A stretch of 64,000 nt of DNA from Hyalella azteca (GCF_000764305.2 NW_025935717.1:124001-188000), one strand, 5' to 3'. Shown: positions 26,401 through 36,344, counted from the stretch's first letter. Numbers and translations are program-made. Notes: generated from the sequence alone by a model not told the origin.

Positions 26401-29400
26401 CTTCCAATGCAACATAGTTTACACTATAGTAATGCAGGAGTAAATATAATGATTCTGCTCTGATTCTCCTATTCAATTTGGAGCAGACATAAAAGTAACA
26501 TAAAAGGAAGGAAATAAAACTCGCTAAATTATTTATTCAGATGTCACACAAAATGGATAAAAAATGTATACAAAAATTATTTCAGAGTTCAAAGGATTCA
26601 CAATTTCCCACTCGACTCTGAACTTTTAACAATACAGATTAATACTAATACAAGTTTTCCATTCCACAATGGCTCAAATACTTTTCAGGCTCAAAAGCAG
26701 GGAAGATTATGGTTGAAGAAGTTTGATAATTAATTTATTTTACTGAACTGGCTGCAGCTCATTACAAGTTTTGTTAAGGCAGGATTGAGAATAAATAATA
26801 CACAAGAGAAATAAAATTCCTTTGAAATCTACAAGAAAAAATAGATGTACAACCAAAAGTTACATTGACTGGGATATCATAATTGGTCATAAGTCCAAAA
26901 GGAATACAAACAATGGTAAATTTAACAGTGAATAACAGTAAATTTACATGAGCAAAGCCTACTTGAGTTTAAAATATTCTCAATCTGTGGACAAAATTTC
27001 TCAATTTATTTATATTTAAAGCAAGTTGTGAATAAAAAATGTGCAAAATTAATTGAGAAAGTATACGTGTCAGGTTATATACCAGTACTGACTTCTGCTG
27101 TACTGATCTTTATCTATTTTCAACAAACTACATTCTCAATTATAAATCATTAATTATCATCTTACTGTGTTGCATCATCAATGCCATTTAGTTGTGTGTG
27201 CAACATTAATTTTAGTTTCAGTTTCCTTCAATTGTATTTTTAGTTCATTTCTACAAAATAAAATATTCTTGAAGCAAGACGCTATATTTGGAATACAGAT
27301 GTTGCAAGCAGTTGCTTTTAGCTCATATGATGTGATGTGGTGATAGAAATTTAAATTTTTGAAGTTAGTACAATTATATAAATATAATAAATTCTAAGAT
27401 ATATTTACCTCTACATTTAGGCTCAAAATATTTAGTATGCATATAATTTCCTACCTTATTACAACTGAAGCTATTAAACTTTACCATATTCCAATATTAT
27501 CTTCCTGATATTAATTGAAGAGATTTTGTATCATGCATGCCTTAAAAAAATGTTTTGAAACCACCGATTTTTGATGTTTAAGCCAGAACTTTTCCTTCAA
27601 TAATTATATAAATTCTTGAGAATAGCATGACATAATTTCTTTGCATGGAAAGACGGCCAGATGATTAAAATATCAAGTTACCTTGCATAGTGTCTTGCCT
27701 GCCAAAGGTTACAACAAAATTTCGTACAAAAATTTTACTCCTAATCCATAATATATATCAGAACACTAACTGCAAATCAACTGAGCACTCCCTAAGTTTA
27801 TAATAGTTGAACATTAATTTGCCAGATCAATTCATAGGCCAAAAAAGTTTCAAAATATTTTATTTATAAAAAAATTAATCATTATATTCGATGTGTCTTT
27901 TATCTATCAGACTACACCAATATTTTTGATTAAACTCAATGGCTGCATAGACACAGTTTATTATTCGAGGCATGAATTGGTTCTTTTCAGACTAAATTTA
28001 TTGTTTGAAGGTCAAATTGATTGGATTCAGATGACCTTAAATATTCAATGGACAATACGTATATTTTTTCCCCAACAAGACTTTGTTTTCAGAGACCACA
28101 TTTTCTTTCACTTTCAACAGCCATGTTTGACATGATCAATGTTGTTTCAGCCGTAATTCATCAATCAACATTGACATCTTTCAATAAAAATTTTTAGATT
28201 TCTTATTTCTAGCCTAAATCTGTTGAAGTCATATCAGAGTCAGTCACTTCTTAGGAAAAGTATCAATTTCTTGCTTGCACTCATAGTTTAGTAAATATTT
28301 CTCCAAACTGAGCAGTTTTTCATCATATGACCTTATGGCAGAAATAATTGTTAAGGTATAAAAACAAAAGTTATAATATAATCTACTCGCATTGATAATA
28401 AAAGTTATAAGATAATCTACTCACGTTGATGAGGAGATTCTTTATGAGGAGCATGTGTGGCCCAGCATCTCGCGACACCACCCTCATGGGCTGGTACTTG
28501 CTGCCACGCCCCACAGCCAGAGCTCGACACACAAGTATGTCTCCACGCGCAAGGTCCTAGGGGACCAAAAAATTAGAAATTCATTGCTAAATAAGACCGG
28601 CAAACAAAAAAAAATCAGGAATTCCATACCAAATAACACTTGAAAACAAAACAAAAAAAAAAAAAAAACAAATTCAGAATTCCTTGCTAAATAACACCCT
28701 TAAACACAAGAATCAGAAATTCCTTCGTAAATAACACTTGTAAATAAAAAAAATCAGGAATTCCTTCCTAAATAACACTCATAAAATATATACTTGCTAA
28801 TAAATAATTCAAATAAAAATGGATGGAAGGAAACACATCCACCTGTAGTCAAGGATGAGAAATACTTAAATTCCTTCATTTGGGAGGCAGACAGATAACT
28901 TTGCAAAAAATGAAATTTCTGAAGTTCAAGAAATTATGGTCCCTATTAAGCTCTGTAGGTATATATCTTCATGAGCCTTATCCTTAATTTTGCACACATA
29001 TTGAGAAATAAATCCAATCCTGTGATTATATTCAAATCATTAAATATTATTAAAATTTAACATTCACAATTCATGATTTAAAAAAGGCTAAAAGCAAATC
29101 AATTTTGCTGCCTGAGTTATAATTTTTCCTAACTGATCATATTTTAAGTGTCAAGTATTCTAGGGGCACTGCTATGCATGTGGGTAGATGTTTAGTGAGG
29201 CAGCAGCATATTAATAAGCCACTATCACAAACTAGAGGTTATGGTGGGATGTCTTTTGCTAATATTTCAAGTTCACATGCATAACCACATGCCAGCTAAA
29301 GACTAATAATTCAAAAGAGGACTGGGTTAAAGATAAGTCTTGTGAGGTATATACCGTATGTATATATTTGATAGATATGAAAAATAAGCGCAAGCTATCA

Positions 29401-30503
29401 GAATGGCTATTAGAATCATAAATTAGGATATTTCTATCCAAAGAAAGAGTTAGAGAAAGTCAAGATCTAACTTCACTTACCCTGTAGAACTGCACTGCCT
29501 TCATTTTCTTCATTTCTTCATTCATTTCGTTTGCATACAAGTAGTACTCCAACGGTGGGAGAAACTTGTATTTATCTGATAGGCAAAAATAAAACAAATC
29601 AACTTACAAGTAAAAATGGACATTAGTCCCCTTAAAACAGAGGCACCAACATACACATACAAGAAGCTTGTGAAATTTATATAAATGATATACCTAATAG
29701 TTATTTTCAACACAAAAAATAATTAACAAGTCTGAAATTAAAATATGAAATAAAGCAATGTAGGTATTTAAATATTGTTGGCAGCTGTTAGAGAGAGTGA
29801 CTTCTCATAAATAAAAATCAGGATATAAAAACAAGTCATAGGATATTGTTCATTTTCTGAATGTTGCTGTGATAACAGAAATGGGAAAGAATTAACCAAC
29901 CTAATTGGTTTAAGGAATCATCTTAAAGATTGACTGACCTTTGTATCCATATTTGCAATGGTCTTCTATTTTTTTAGTTGTGACCACAGGTTGGGTGAAC
30001 AAGTAGTCAGCATTGTTGAGGATGAAGTCAACTGATGTGGTGTATAGATTCCTTTCATTTACATCCCTGAAAATAATCGATAAGCACATCATTTGGAATG
30101 CTGAGGAAGCTTCAAGGAAGGTTCAATGTAAATAAGTTTTTCGAGGCAATGAAAAATTTACAAATATCAGGAAGAATTTATTTTTTCATTATATTCAATG
30201 GGACTGAACCTTCACTTGGAAAATAAATACCCATTTCTGTTTTCAAAAGTCAATAAAATATACTGAGAAAAAAGTTAATGGAAGTAATTATTGAGGAGGA
30301 AACGCTTACACAAGCTTCTTTGCTCTGGCTTTAAAAGACTGGTAGTTAATGTCTCTCATAGCATCATAAGGAAGCAGGTGTCGCTTGGTGTCAGCTAGCT
30401 GCTTCAACAAGCCATGACCAAAATAGTTTATTGTGCTGGACACAATGCTGTTGTTTACACCTGGATCTGTCCATGGCATAAGATTGTCAACGCTCTGCGC
30501 CAT
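10499..30503 (-). CDS. TTC14: TTC14-like S1/TPR protein with long Arg/Ser-rich C-terminus (17 exons)
   Basis: Exons in transcription order: 30503-30310, 30066-29939, 29575-29481, 28556-28425, 25398-25254, 24462-24378, 23931-23782, 22737-22546, 21763-21641, 21060-20914, 20342-19497, 18916-18348, 16764-16671 (or 16641), 14632-13929, 13716-12930, 12721-12197, 11480-10499. Every junction has GT-AG ends and agreeing phase, giving about 1,965 residues. Order: unique N-terminus, S1-like segment (~140-235), NPRCVQFL motif and TPR units (~310-455), low-complexity region, a further TPR-like helix pair, Met/Pro repeats, RS domain, Lys/Ser-rich region with K-Y-[LV] motifs, and a second RS domain. Vertebrate TTC14 is a poorly characterised S1/TPR protein with a basic Ser-rich tail. 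The segments [20 protein letters not shown] and [18 protein letters not shown] resemble it in order. It is more than twice the length of human TTC14 as I recall it. Orthology is inferred; transcripts could split it into isoforms. Confidence 0.75.
11887..12118. repeat. 39-bp intronic minisatellite near an exon donor
   Basis: Six units with the core ATTGTATATTATGATTAATG then GAGGAAAATC lie in intron 16 of the TTC14-like gene, about 80 bp inside the exon 16 donor. The 39-bp period keeps a frame open and explains a spurious minus-strand open frame here. Confidence 0.85.
12197..13716 (-). CDS. TTC14: TTC14-like gene, exons 15-16: Lys/Ser-rich with repeated K-Y-[LV] motif
   Basis: Exon 15 (12930-13716) starts with a His/Ser/Arg tract and KRKKKKKK, a likely nuclear localisation signal. 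It then has [29 protein letters not shown] and LAKKYVMNV. Exon 16 (12197-12721) adds [42 protein letters not shown] and [13 protein letters not shown]. The eight K-Y-[LV] cores at near-regular spacing look like a multivalent short linear motif. If exon 16 is not spliced at AAGAA|GTAAGA, translation stops immediately (TAA), so a shorter isoform is possible. With splicing the phase matches exon 17 exactly. Confidence 0.7.
13735..13928. repeat. Intron 14 made of two diverged tandem copies
   Basis: The 212-bp intron 14 of the TTC14-like gene contains two related blocks of ~100 bp. Each includes a GTGYACAACTT-type string and TTCMATCAAAS AAATATA, and the block nearer exon 14 ends at its donor (ACTCAC on the plus strand). 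The copies are moderately diverged. Confidence 0.5.
13929..14632 (-). CDS. TTC14: TTC14-like gene, exon 14: RS domain with 7-residue coding minisatellite
   Basis: The acceptor TTTGCAG|A matches the phase-2 end of exon 13; the donor AAAG|GTGAGT leaves phase 1. The exon encodes Ser runs, RSRSPRH-type Arg/Ser/Pro sequence and then about 13 copies of TRDGPSQ and variants, encoded by a 21-bp tandem repeat at about 14,063-14,350. RS and RD-rich regions of this kind occur in spliceosome-associated proteins, so nuclear-speckle localisation is a reasonable inference. Copy number is likely variable between individuals. Confidence 0.75.
15109..15480. repeat. Direct repeat in intron 13
   Basis: Blocks at about 15,109-15,220 and 15,365-15,460 share TTTGATCCTGAAATAAAAATC and CTAACGTTCATCAA, as a ~255-bp-spaced duplication. 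The remainder of intron 13 (14,633-16,374) is AT-rich; an open stretch near 15,500-15,590 is discussed among the findings. Confidence 0.7.
16375..16683. repeat. 30-bp minisatellite spanning an exon donor
   Basis: About ten units of GGACCACTAACCGGTTCATG plus ACCACGCTAA (plus strand) begin inside exon 13 of the TTC14-like gene and extend into the intron. Most units carry ACTAAC (donor GTTAGT on the minus strand); the unit at 16,635 carries ACTTAC (GTAAGT). Confidence 0.95.
16641..16764 (-). CDS. TTC14: TTC14-like gene, exon 13 with alternative donors in a 30-bp repeat
   Basis: A short helical exon ([20 protein letters not shown], then [12 protein letters not shown]) that joins exon 12 in phase 1 and exon 14 in phase 2. 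Its 3' end runs into a 30-bp minisatellite whose every unit contains a donor-like CCG|GTTAGT. The first donor ends the exon at 16,671. The next unit has the consensus CCG|GTAAGT and ends it at 16,641, adding ten residues ([10 protein letters not shown]) in the same frame. Unspliced reading meets TAA at that second donor. Confidence 0.6.
17463..17775 (-). pseudogene. Penelope-like element GIY-YIG domain remnant
   Basis: Minus-strand translation reads [18 protein letters not shown] and later DLRSIE and [11 protein letters not shown]. These align in order with the Penelope endonuclease segment at 63,418-63,855 (TYVGM, FYIRVSEHHGR, DLRILESLHIF, PCLNNAFSSYNL). Several stop codons show it is dead. 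It lies in intron 12 of the TTC14-like gene, in the same orientation as the gene. Confidence 0.7.
18348..20342 (-). CDS. TTC14: TTC14-like gene, exons 11-12: low-complexity linker and Met/Pro repeats
   Basis: Exon 11 (19497-20342) opens acidic ([13 protein letters not shown]), then becomes Ala-, Ser- and Gly-rich with a run of six glycines and a KKRK basic cluster. It ends [16 protein letters not shown], a TPR-like helix. The junction to exon 12 reads [20 protein letters not shown], then [20 protein letters not shown], extending that helical pair. Exon 12 continues with Pro-rich sequence and eight 7-residue repeats of the type LPPNMAG, encoded by a 21-bp repeat at 18,391-18,560. Phases 2 to 1 agree. 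Disordered overall; function unknown. Confidence 0.65.
20780..20910. repeat. AT-rich tandem repeat beside exon 10 donor
   Basis: Irregular units of ATATCAATAAATATTT run up to the donor of exon 10 (exon end 20,914). Confidence 0.6.
20914..24462 (-). CDS. TTC14: TTC14-like gene, exons 6-10: linker and three TPR units
   Basis: Exons 6-7 encode a linker ending in [17 protein letters not shown], the counterpart of GFVNPGVVEFLLEKLGI in TTC14. Exon 8 encodes TPR 1 ([20 protein letters not shown], then [20 protein letters not shown]), exon 9 TPR 2 ([20 protein letters not shown], then [19 protein letters not shown]) and exon 10 TPR 3 ([20 protein letters not shown]). The canonical small and aromatic positions and the terminal Pro are visible in the first two units. 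The exon 8 donor (TT|GTACGC) is weak but gives an alignment of identical length to TTC14. TPRs are protein-interaction scaffolds; the partner is unknown. Confidence 0.85.
21066..21140. repeat. Short tandem duplication beside exon 10 acceptor
   Basis: Two copies of a ~37-bp unit with core TTMTATGAAGAAACAAATTA begin within six bases of the exon 10 acceptor (exon start 21,060). Confidence 0.7.
22725..22895. repeat. Three-copy repeat carrying the exon 8 acceptor
   Basis: Units of ~53-57 bp (core GGGAACTGTCCTCTGCAAYG then GGTAATTT) start inside exon 8 of the TTC14-like gene. Each repeats the minus-strand acceptor TTGCAG|AGGACAGTTCCC, so three equivalent 3' splice sites stand in a row. Confidence 0.85.
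25254..30503 (-). CDS. TTC14: TTC14-like gene, exons 1-5: N-terminus and S1-like region
   Basis: Starts at ATG 30,503 ([19 protein letters not shown]), the first methionine of an open exon that runs into a good donor (GT|GTAAGC). Exon 3 ends in KAVQFYR and exon 4 opens [18 protein letters not shown], matching the position of FFRDIERGDIVIGRI at the start of the S1 domain in TTC14. Exons 4-5 continue a beta-rich stretch ([19 protein letters not shown], then [25 protein letters not shown]) expected of an OB/S1 fold. This copy is diverged, so RNA binding is an inference. Introns 4 (3 kb) and 3 are AT-rich with no recognised element except tandem repeats beside exon 4. Confidence 0.7.
28366..28433. 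repeat. 34-bp tandem duplication carrying the exon 4 donor
   Basis: Two copies of AAAAGTTATAAKATAATCTA then CTCRCRTTGAT. The copy in the exon has the working donor AAC|GTGAGT; the intronic copy has ATGCGAGT at the same place, a dead duplicate donor. Confidence 0.8.
28565..28795. repeat. ~45-bp tandem repeat beside exon 4 acceptor
   Basis: Five imperfect units with core AGGAATTCCTTSCTAAATAA and A-rich tails start eight bases upstream of the exon 4 acceptor (exon start 28,556). Confidence 0.85.
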
Positions 30504-32103
30504 GTTACACTTTCAATAGAACTTCAGTAGTTTTCATCACTCCCTTTGTGAAATTAAATAGAAATCTCTGTAAAATGAGAAACATTATAAATTAAAGTTG
30601 TCTTCAGGAAGAGCAAATAAATACAATGCAAAAGTGTGGCTATTAACATCAAACTTGTCAACCTCAGCATACAGCTATATGTAGGGTATATAATATATAC
30701 ATATTCAAAATTCCAAGGAAGAACCAATAATAGCTAAAATACACACACACAAGCACCAGAGCATGTTTTTTTTTTATACATGCCAAACTGATTTTAGATC
30801 AAAATAGCAATTGAAAAATGCACACAATGAATTGTCACTTTCTGCATTTTTCTATACAAAGACCGCATTTTCTGAGAGACCATTTCATGGTTCATAGTTA
30901 AATCTGCTTCACTTTAGTTTAGATTAAATATTTACCATACACTCATTGTTTTATACAGAATTCTTGCTGCTTCACAGAAATAAGCAGAGAAATCTTATAA
31001 TGAACCCACAGAATTTAAATTAGTGTTAAGATTGCTTTTCAATTGCATAGCTACATGCATGGCAGCAAGACCAAGAGATACAATGTCATTATCACATGAT
31101 AAGTACAAAACTGTTTTGATTGCACTAGAAAGATGTGATTCAGTTTTGTTTAAAAAATGTGAGTGTCTGTCTCTATTGAAGGTCTTTCAAGATTATCAAT
31201 TATCTTTTTCATGTCCTTTACCTCTTTTGTATCTCTTTTGCGAGAGTGTCTCTATTGAAGGCCAGCACCTCTAATGCTGCTGGCAACAACATCAGCATTG
31301 ACAGTAGCTGTGGCTTGAAGAGTAGATATTGTTATACTCCATTTTAAAGCAAAGCTTTCTTGCTATTTCTGAAGCCACAAGATTCTGATAGATTAATTAA
31401 TTATCTAATTATCTGAATAGGTGCACATTTGGGCGGCAAGATTCCAAATGCATAGAAAATTTGTCACTGGAGCAACAAGATTTGATTTGTAAGTAGGAAT
31501 ATTTCAATCCTGGCTGGAGGCTAGTGTGGAAAATGTATATTCTCCAAGCCATGACTAGATTTTTGGAAACACAAATTCTTACACATATTTGAACCACTAG
31601 TTCCATCTCTTACAGCTGAATTCTTTTTCCAGGCTGCAAAAGCCATTTTTGAGCTGCTAACTCTTTTTTCAAACTGTGTGGTGGCAGCCATGTTGATCCA
31701 TTCAGGCAGTGGTGGCCATGTTGATCCATTAATGCTGTGTTGGCAGCATTTATCTTTTTACACAGTGGCAGAGGTTTTGACCTATTCACATGGTGATAGT
31801 GGTTTTTAATCATTCACGCCATGGTGGCTGTGTTGATCCTGATCCACTCATGCAGTGCTGAGCTGGTGGCAGTGTTAATAAATTTATATGGCAATGGCAA
31901 TGTTGATCCACTCATGCAATGGTGGGGATGTTGATCCATTCACAAGGTTGTGCATTGTGGGAAATGAGAGATTTTTTCAGACTTCAGTTGAAATTGTCTG
32001 ACCTAGTTTGAAATTTTGTGAAATAAAATATACTGAACACTCAGAAAAGTGGAAGGTCAACAAAAAAAAAAAACTCTTTCACTTGCCACTATGCAGTTAT
32101 GGG
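30504..32103. other. Upstream region of the TTC14-like gene
   Basis: This should hold the promoter and 5' UTR, but I see no decisive TATA or initiator element. A block at 31,114-31,160 (GATTGCACTAGAAAGATGTG) is related to 42,229-42,275. From 31,660 to 31,945 there is a degenerate tandem repeat of the type ATGGTGGCAATGTTGATCCA. Confidence 0.5.
31660..31945. repeat. Degenerate tandem repeat
   Basis: Irregular units of about 30-60 bp share GTGGYNRTGTTGATCCAYTC. Confidence 0.6.
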
Positions 32104-32309
32104 CAGAGGTGGGCAGCAGCGCGCTACATTTCCAGTAGCGGTAGCTGTAATGGCACTACATTTAAGCAATTGTAGCGGTAGCGTTAGCTACATATTTAAG
32201 TAGCAATAGGAGGTATTGCCGCTACAGCGCTACCGCTACATTTATAGATAAAGCCTTTAGATTTTACTTAATAGTATTAAATATTATTTAAAAACCAGCA
32301 TGATACATA

Positions 32310-32785
32310 CTGTAAAATGGGGTAACTTAGACCACTTTTTTTTATAAATGATGCCATTTTTTTACTAGCTAAAAGGCTGACATTAGGTGGTCTAAGTTAC
32401 CCCATTGGGGGACGGTGCCCCCCATTTGCAAACTATGACACTTTCCTAAAATTTGTCATTTGCATATGTAACTAGGAGAGTTCTACTACAATGCATCAAA
32501 ACCTAGAGTTATTTAACCAAAAAATAAAAAAATTGGAGGGGGTACTCTGACAGGCTTTAAATGATAGCTTTTTTTCATGGGTCACATTTTTAAATTTTTT
32601 AACCTATTAGATATGCAAACTTTTCAAATCTTTCTATTGTGTTATGTAGCCTCAGTATTAGGCCTTTAAAGCCAATTGACAAAATTTTTCAATGTCAACT
32701 ATTTTTTGAGTTGTGGGGGTTTTTGTTAAAAAAAACGAAAAATGGTCTAAGTTACCCCGCCGGTCTAAGTTACCCCATTTTACTG
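32310..32785. mobile_element. TA-flanked MITE, GGGTAACTTAGACC family, copy 1
   Basis: Terminal inverted repeat CWGTAAAATGGGGTAACTTA then GACC, flanked by TA on both sides, suggesting a Tc1/mariner-type MITE. A related copy lies in reverse orientation at 55,760-56,240. Confidence 0.75.
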
Positions 32786-32987
32786 TACAGAATATAAATT
32801 ACAGAATAAAACTGTACAAAAGATTTTGTTGTAATGTTGTCAACCTCAGCCTGTTACTAGTGTCAACATGTTAGTTGTTACTTGTTAAGTTGTTACCAGT
32901 TACCACTTGTTCTTGTTCCATGCCAGCTGCCACCACATGTCCACGACCACATCACGGACATCAGCCACCTAAGTTCAGTTTGCTAAC

Positions 32988-33163
32988 AGTTATTTTTATG
33001 TTTCACCTTCCCTACATGGATGTCTACTTTCATCTACCAATCTCAAAAATTATCCACATATATATATAAAAGACTGATTTTTATATGTATATGTGGATAA
33101 TTTCTTAGATTGGTAGAATGAAGTTCACATCCATGTAGGGAAGGTAAAACATAAAAATAACTA
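32988..33163. repeat. Fold-back element
   Basis: Two ~78-bp arms (CTTCCCTACATGGATGT versus ACATCCATGTAGGGAAGG) face each other around a short AT-rich centre. The arms are about 90% complementary by eye. It is nested in the hAT-like element. Confidence 0.8.
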
Positions 33164-33892
33164 ACTTTTATTCACTGTATCTAACATGTACTATTTCGGT
33201 TAGGTTGAGTGCAATAAAGTTGCATCAATATGTTTTGAAAATATTTTATTATCATTAAATGTTTATGAGTAAATCCCAATAGCAGAACAATAAATATTTA
33301 GAGGTTTCCAATCATTTTGGCCATTGTAGCGGCTAATGTAGCGGCGCTACATTTTATTGTAGCGGTAGTACCCACTACATTTAGAGCATGTAGTGGTAGC
33401 AGTAGCGGCTGCTACATTTCAGACTTTTTCAGAGTACTGAGAGTAGCGCTGCCCAGCTCTGCCAAAAGCCTGCCCCCAAATATGGTATTTGTACTACAGT
33501 CTACATTACTGGTTAACATAATACTTGAACTAGCTTGACTTAATACTTAACTTAAACTCAATCTTCATTCATTACAAAGGGCCTGTATATTTTCAAAAAA
33601 TCCATTAAATAAAAGAAAAATGATAAATTTCAATCAAACTACGGACAACTAAACAATTCTATAACAAATCTATGGTACTATACAATTGAAACAGTTTGTC
33701 CACTTTTGATCCTACTTTTCCTTTATAGTCAGTCATCTGGCAGAGCCCTGTATCTCAGGATCAGGAACGCTTTCCAGTTTCCACCTTTGGTGGAATGCTT
33801 TTTTATAAGTGAACTTCCATTCTTAGAATTCCACCTGGTATAACTCAAGATTTCAACCAATTTTTATACATGATAATGCTGGCATCCAATAT

Positions 33893-34480
33893 CCATTGAA
33901 TTGAATTGTTGGTGTAGTAGGCACTCAAGCCTGTTCACCCGCCTTGTTCGCCCTCAGCATAGCCGCCCCCATTAGGTTACACGCGCAGATGGTGCACTCC
34001 AGGTGACTGCAAACTGAAAGGCTAGTGGTAGCACTCAGGATCGAAAAGGCCCGGTTGGTCCGCCCAGCAACTGTCAAGCCTGCTCTTGAAAGCGCTTACA
34101 GAGGGGGCAGTTACGACGCTGTCCGGAAGGCCATTCCATACTGACACCACCCTCTGGGAGAAGAAGCTTGATCTCACATTTCTTATACTGCGTTCTTTGG
34201 CAAGCTTCAGGCTATTACCTCGTGTATCCCTTCCGCGGTGAGGATGCAGCTTTGGCCGGTTGGCATTGTAGGCTCCATGGACATACTTGAAGATTTCAAT
34301 CTTATCCCCTCTCAGTCTGCGGTGCTCCAAGCTAGGCAGGCCCAAAGCTACCAAACACTCCAGGTAAGGCTTGTCTTTGAGACTTGCGATCAGTTTGGTC
34401 GCCCTTCTCTGGACATTTTCCAGGTTGGTGCGGAGGGTCTTGTGTCGCGGCTGCCATACTGAATGGTGACAATGGTCCAT
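33893..34480 (-). pseudogene. LINE 3' end: reverse-transcriptase C-terminus
   Basis: The minus strand encodes about 150 residues including QRRATKLIASLKDKPYLECL, LGLPSLEHRRLRGDKIEIFK and FFSQRVVSVWNGLPDSVV, ending at a stop. This is the typical C-terminal tail of CR1/Jockey-like LINE polyproteins. The 3' side ends in a short ATTCA-type tail, typical of CR1/L2-like elements. It is 5' truncated and inserted into another dispersed repeat. The frame is intact over the remaining part, so the insertion is not very old. Confidence 0.8.
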
Positions 34481-34551
34481 GATACTTTACTGGTCTACTT
34501 ATAGGCTAGGACTCAAAAATTAACTCGGAGTCAAGGAGAGTCTGAAAAACT

Positions 34552-35287
34552 CCAGGGCGCAGAGGGTGGATGCAGCGTTGCCAATACATGGGTTTTTAAG
34601 CCCTTAGCGTCGCCGGATAATTTTAAGATGCGTCGCCGGGTAATTTTTAATGAAAAGCCATTTATGCTGAGTAATGAAAAACTATTTACAAGCTACAAAC
34701 TTATTTACAAGGTTGCATGCACATGTTACCCCAAATAACTAATTTTACCCTATAAACAGTCTGATTGTACAGCAAATGTCAACTGAACAAGTCAGCTGAC
34801 TTTCTTCAGAAGTGCAAAAGCTTTTGCCGGTGAAGGTCACAGAAGGTGTGTTTTACGATCGGTCCGTAAAAAAGCGTTGATCGGTTCAAAATGACATAAG
34901 AACAGGTTCTTTTGAATAACCTATGGATTGCCACCATGACTGAACATGTGATAATGAAGTCTGACTGCTCTAATGTGACCGCAACTACGTAATCGTAAAT
35001 TCGTAAGCTTGATGTTTACATTTTTTTTGGCGGGAACTCATTGCAATTTTGCAACTGATTTCCGGACAAGCTTCACTGCATCCTGATCCATCCGAAATAT
35101 CGGAAACCTTACTTTTTTTTAAATAGTTGGCTGAACTTCTGAACTTCACTGAAGACTGACAAATATTTTAAATGCAAGAATTTCAATCTAAATGTGTTGG
35201 CAAGATCTTCCGAAGCCGAAGGTGTAAATTTTGCTACTGAAGCATTGCAAAAGATCTTGCAATATTCATCCACTCTCTGCACAGTGG
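34552..35287. mobile_element. Non-autonomous hAT-like element, copy 1, with 8-bp target duplication
   Basis: Ends CCAGGGCGCAGAGGGTGGATG (first 20 bases considered) and the reverse of CCACTGTGCAGAGAGTGGAT form a ~21-bp terminal inverted repeat. The element is flanked by GAAAAACT on both sides. It shares its sequence with 62,120-62,738 over most of its length, including AGATGCGTCGCCGGGTAATT. No coding capacity. Confidence 0.8.
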
Positions 35288-36237
35288 GAAAAACTCTCTG
35301 CTTTTCCACTATGCTGATGATGATTCAGTGGTAAACAATCATTACACTCAGAGCTATTTGCTCCCATGTATGGTGGTAAAAAGCCCTAGAAATTTAAACC
35401 AAGATGTTGTCATGGGCTGGTTAGTGGAGTAGTGGTTACTGACACTGACAGAAGGCTTTGTTTGCGGCAATGTGGCCGTTTGTTGGCCTTACAGAAATAT
35501 GCTAGGCATTTCATTCAGGCTTTCAGCTTGATTCAGGGTTGATTGATTTGGATTAGCAATTACTAATTAGCAAAGACATCTCTGAAATTCAGTGCACAAA
35601 ATTGGTGGCATACAGCTGGGCTCCCATAATCATACCTAATGCATCTTCTGAAAGAAACAGAACATGTGCAAAAAGAAGGAACTTTCCATAAATTGATTCT
35701 TGGTTATGTTATAACTTAAATCTTATAAGGAGAAGCAATCAAGTTGAATCAACCAAGCCACAGAATGAATTTTGTGGATGAAGATCTTTTATTGGTTTAC
35801 ACCAGTCACCACTTTACAGAATCTATGGTAAAAAATACAGGCCTTTTGTCTGTATTCAGTCATTTCAGTGTATTGTTTATGAATTCACTGAATTGAAGTG
35901 TTATATGCATAAAATAACAGCACCATGATATGATTCACATTTCACTTATATCACTACCTTAGTCTACCTATATACCTAGCCCCGGGCATAGTGACAACTG
36001 ACAAACCAGACATTTTTTATAATCAGTTCATTTTCAATTTCCTCATGTACAATGAGTCAATGACAATCTACTCAAGATTTAAACCAATTTCTTGTGTACG
36101 ATAATGATGGTATGATTGGTATCTACGATACTTTACTGGTCTACTTATAGGACTCGAAAGTGAACTAGGTAGAGGTCTATTGAGGACTGGTATAAAAAAT
36201 ATAACTCAGTAGCTACTCACTGAAGTGAGTGACAGAG

Positions 36238-36344
36238 AGCGCATTTTCTCGTCGACGAAAACTTGAGGTCACGGACGGACGGACAGACAGACAGACATGG
36301 CGAGCACAATAGTGCATTTTTTCCATAAATGAGAAAATGCGCTA
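36238..36344. repeat. Short inverted-repeat-bounded unit with GGAC/AGAC microsatellite
   Basis: AGCGCATTTTCTC and GAGAAAATGCGCT are perfect 13-bp inverted repeats around a (GGAC)n(AGAC)n tract and GACATGGCGA. It is possibly the tail of a SINE or LINE. Confidence 0.6.

Larger units (their letters stand above)
32104..33461. mobile_element. Non-autonomous hAT-like element with nested insertions
   Basis: Ends CAGAGGTGGGCAG and CTGCCCAGCTCTG form a terminal inverted repeat of the type seen in hAT transposons, and subterminal GTAGCGGTAGC motifs are abundant at both ends (32,110-32,240; 33,320-33,440). There is no transposase frame. A TA-flanked MITE (32,310-32,785) and a fold-back segment (32,988-33,163) sit inside. 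A clear 8-bp target duplication was not found. Confidence 0.65.
33836..36190 (+). repeat. Dispersed repeat family containing TACTTATAGGACTC
   Basis: The consensus runs ACTCAAGATTT...CCAATTTTTATACATGATAATG, a short gap, then GATACTTTACTGGTCTACTT and ATAGGACTCAAAA. One copy (33,836-34,530) is split by a LINE fragment; another is at 36,050-36,190. Minus-orientation copies occur at 55,395-55,500 and 55,670-55,755, and a weak one near 49,080. Unclassified. Confidence 0.6.

Noticed and set aside
34022..34480. Host protein-coding gene
   Set aside because: The 152-residue frame has the standard C-terminal signature of LINE polyproteins and is flanked by repeat DNA.
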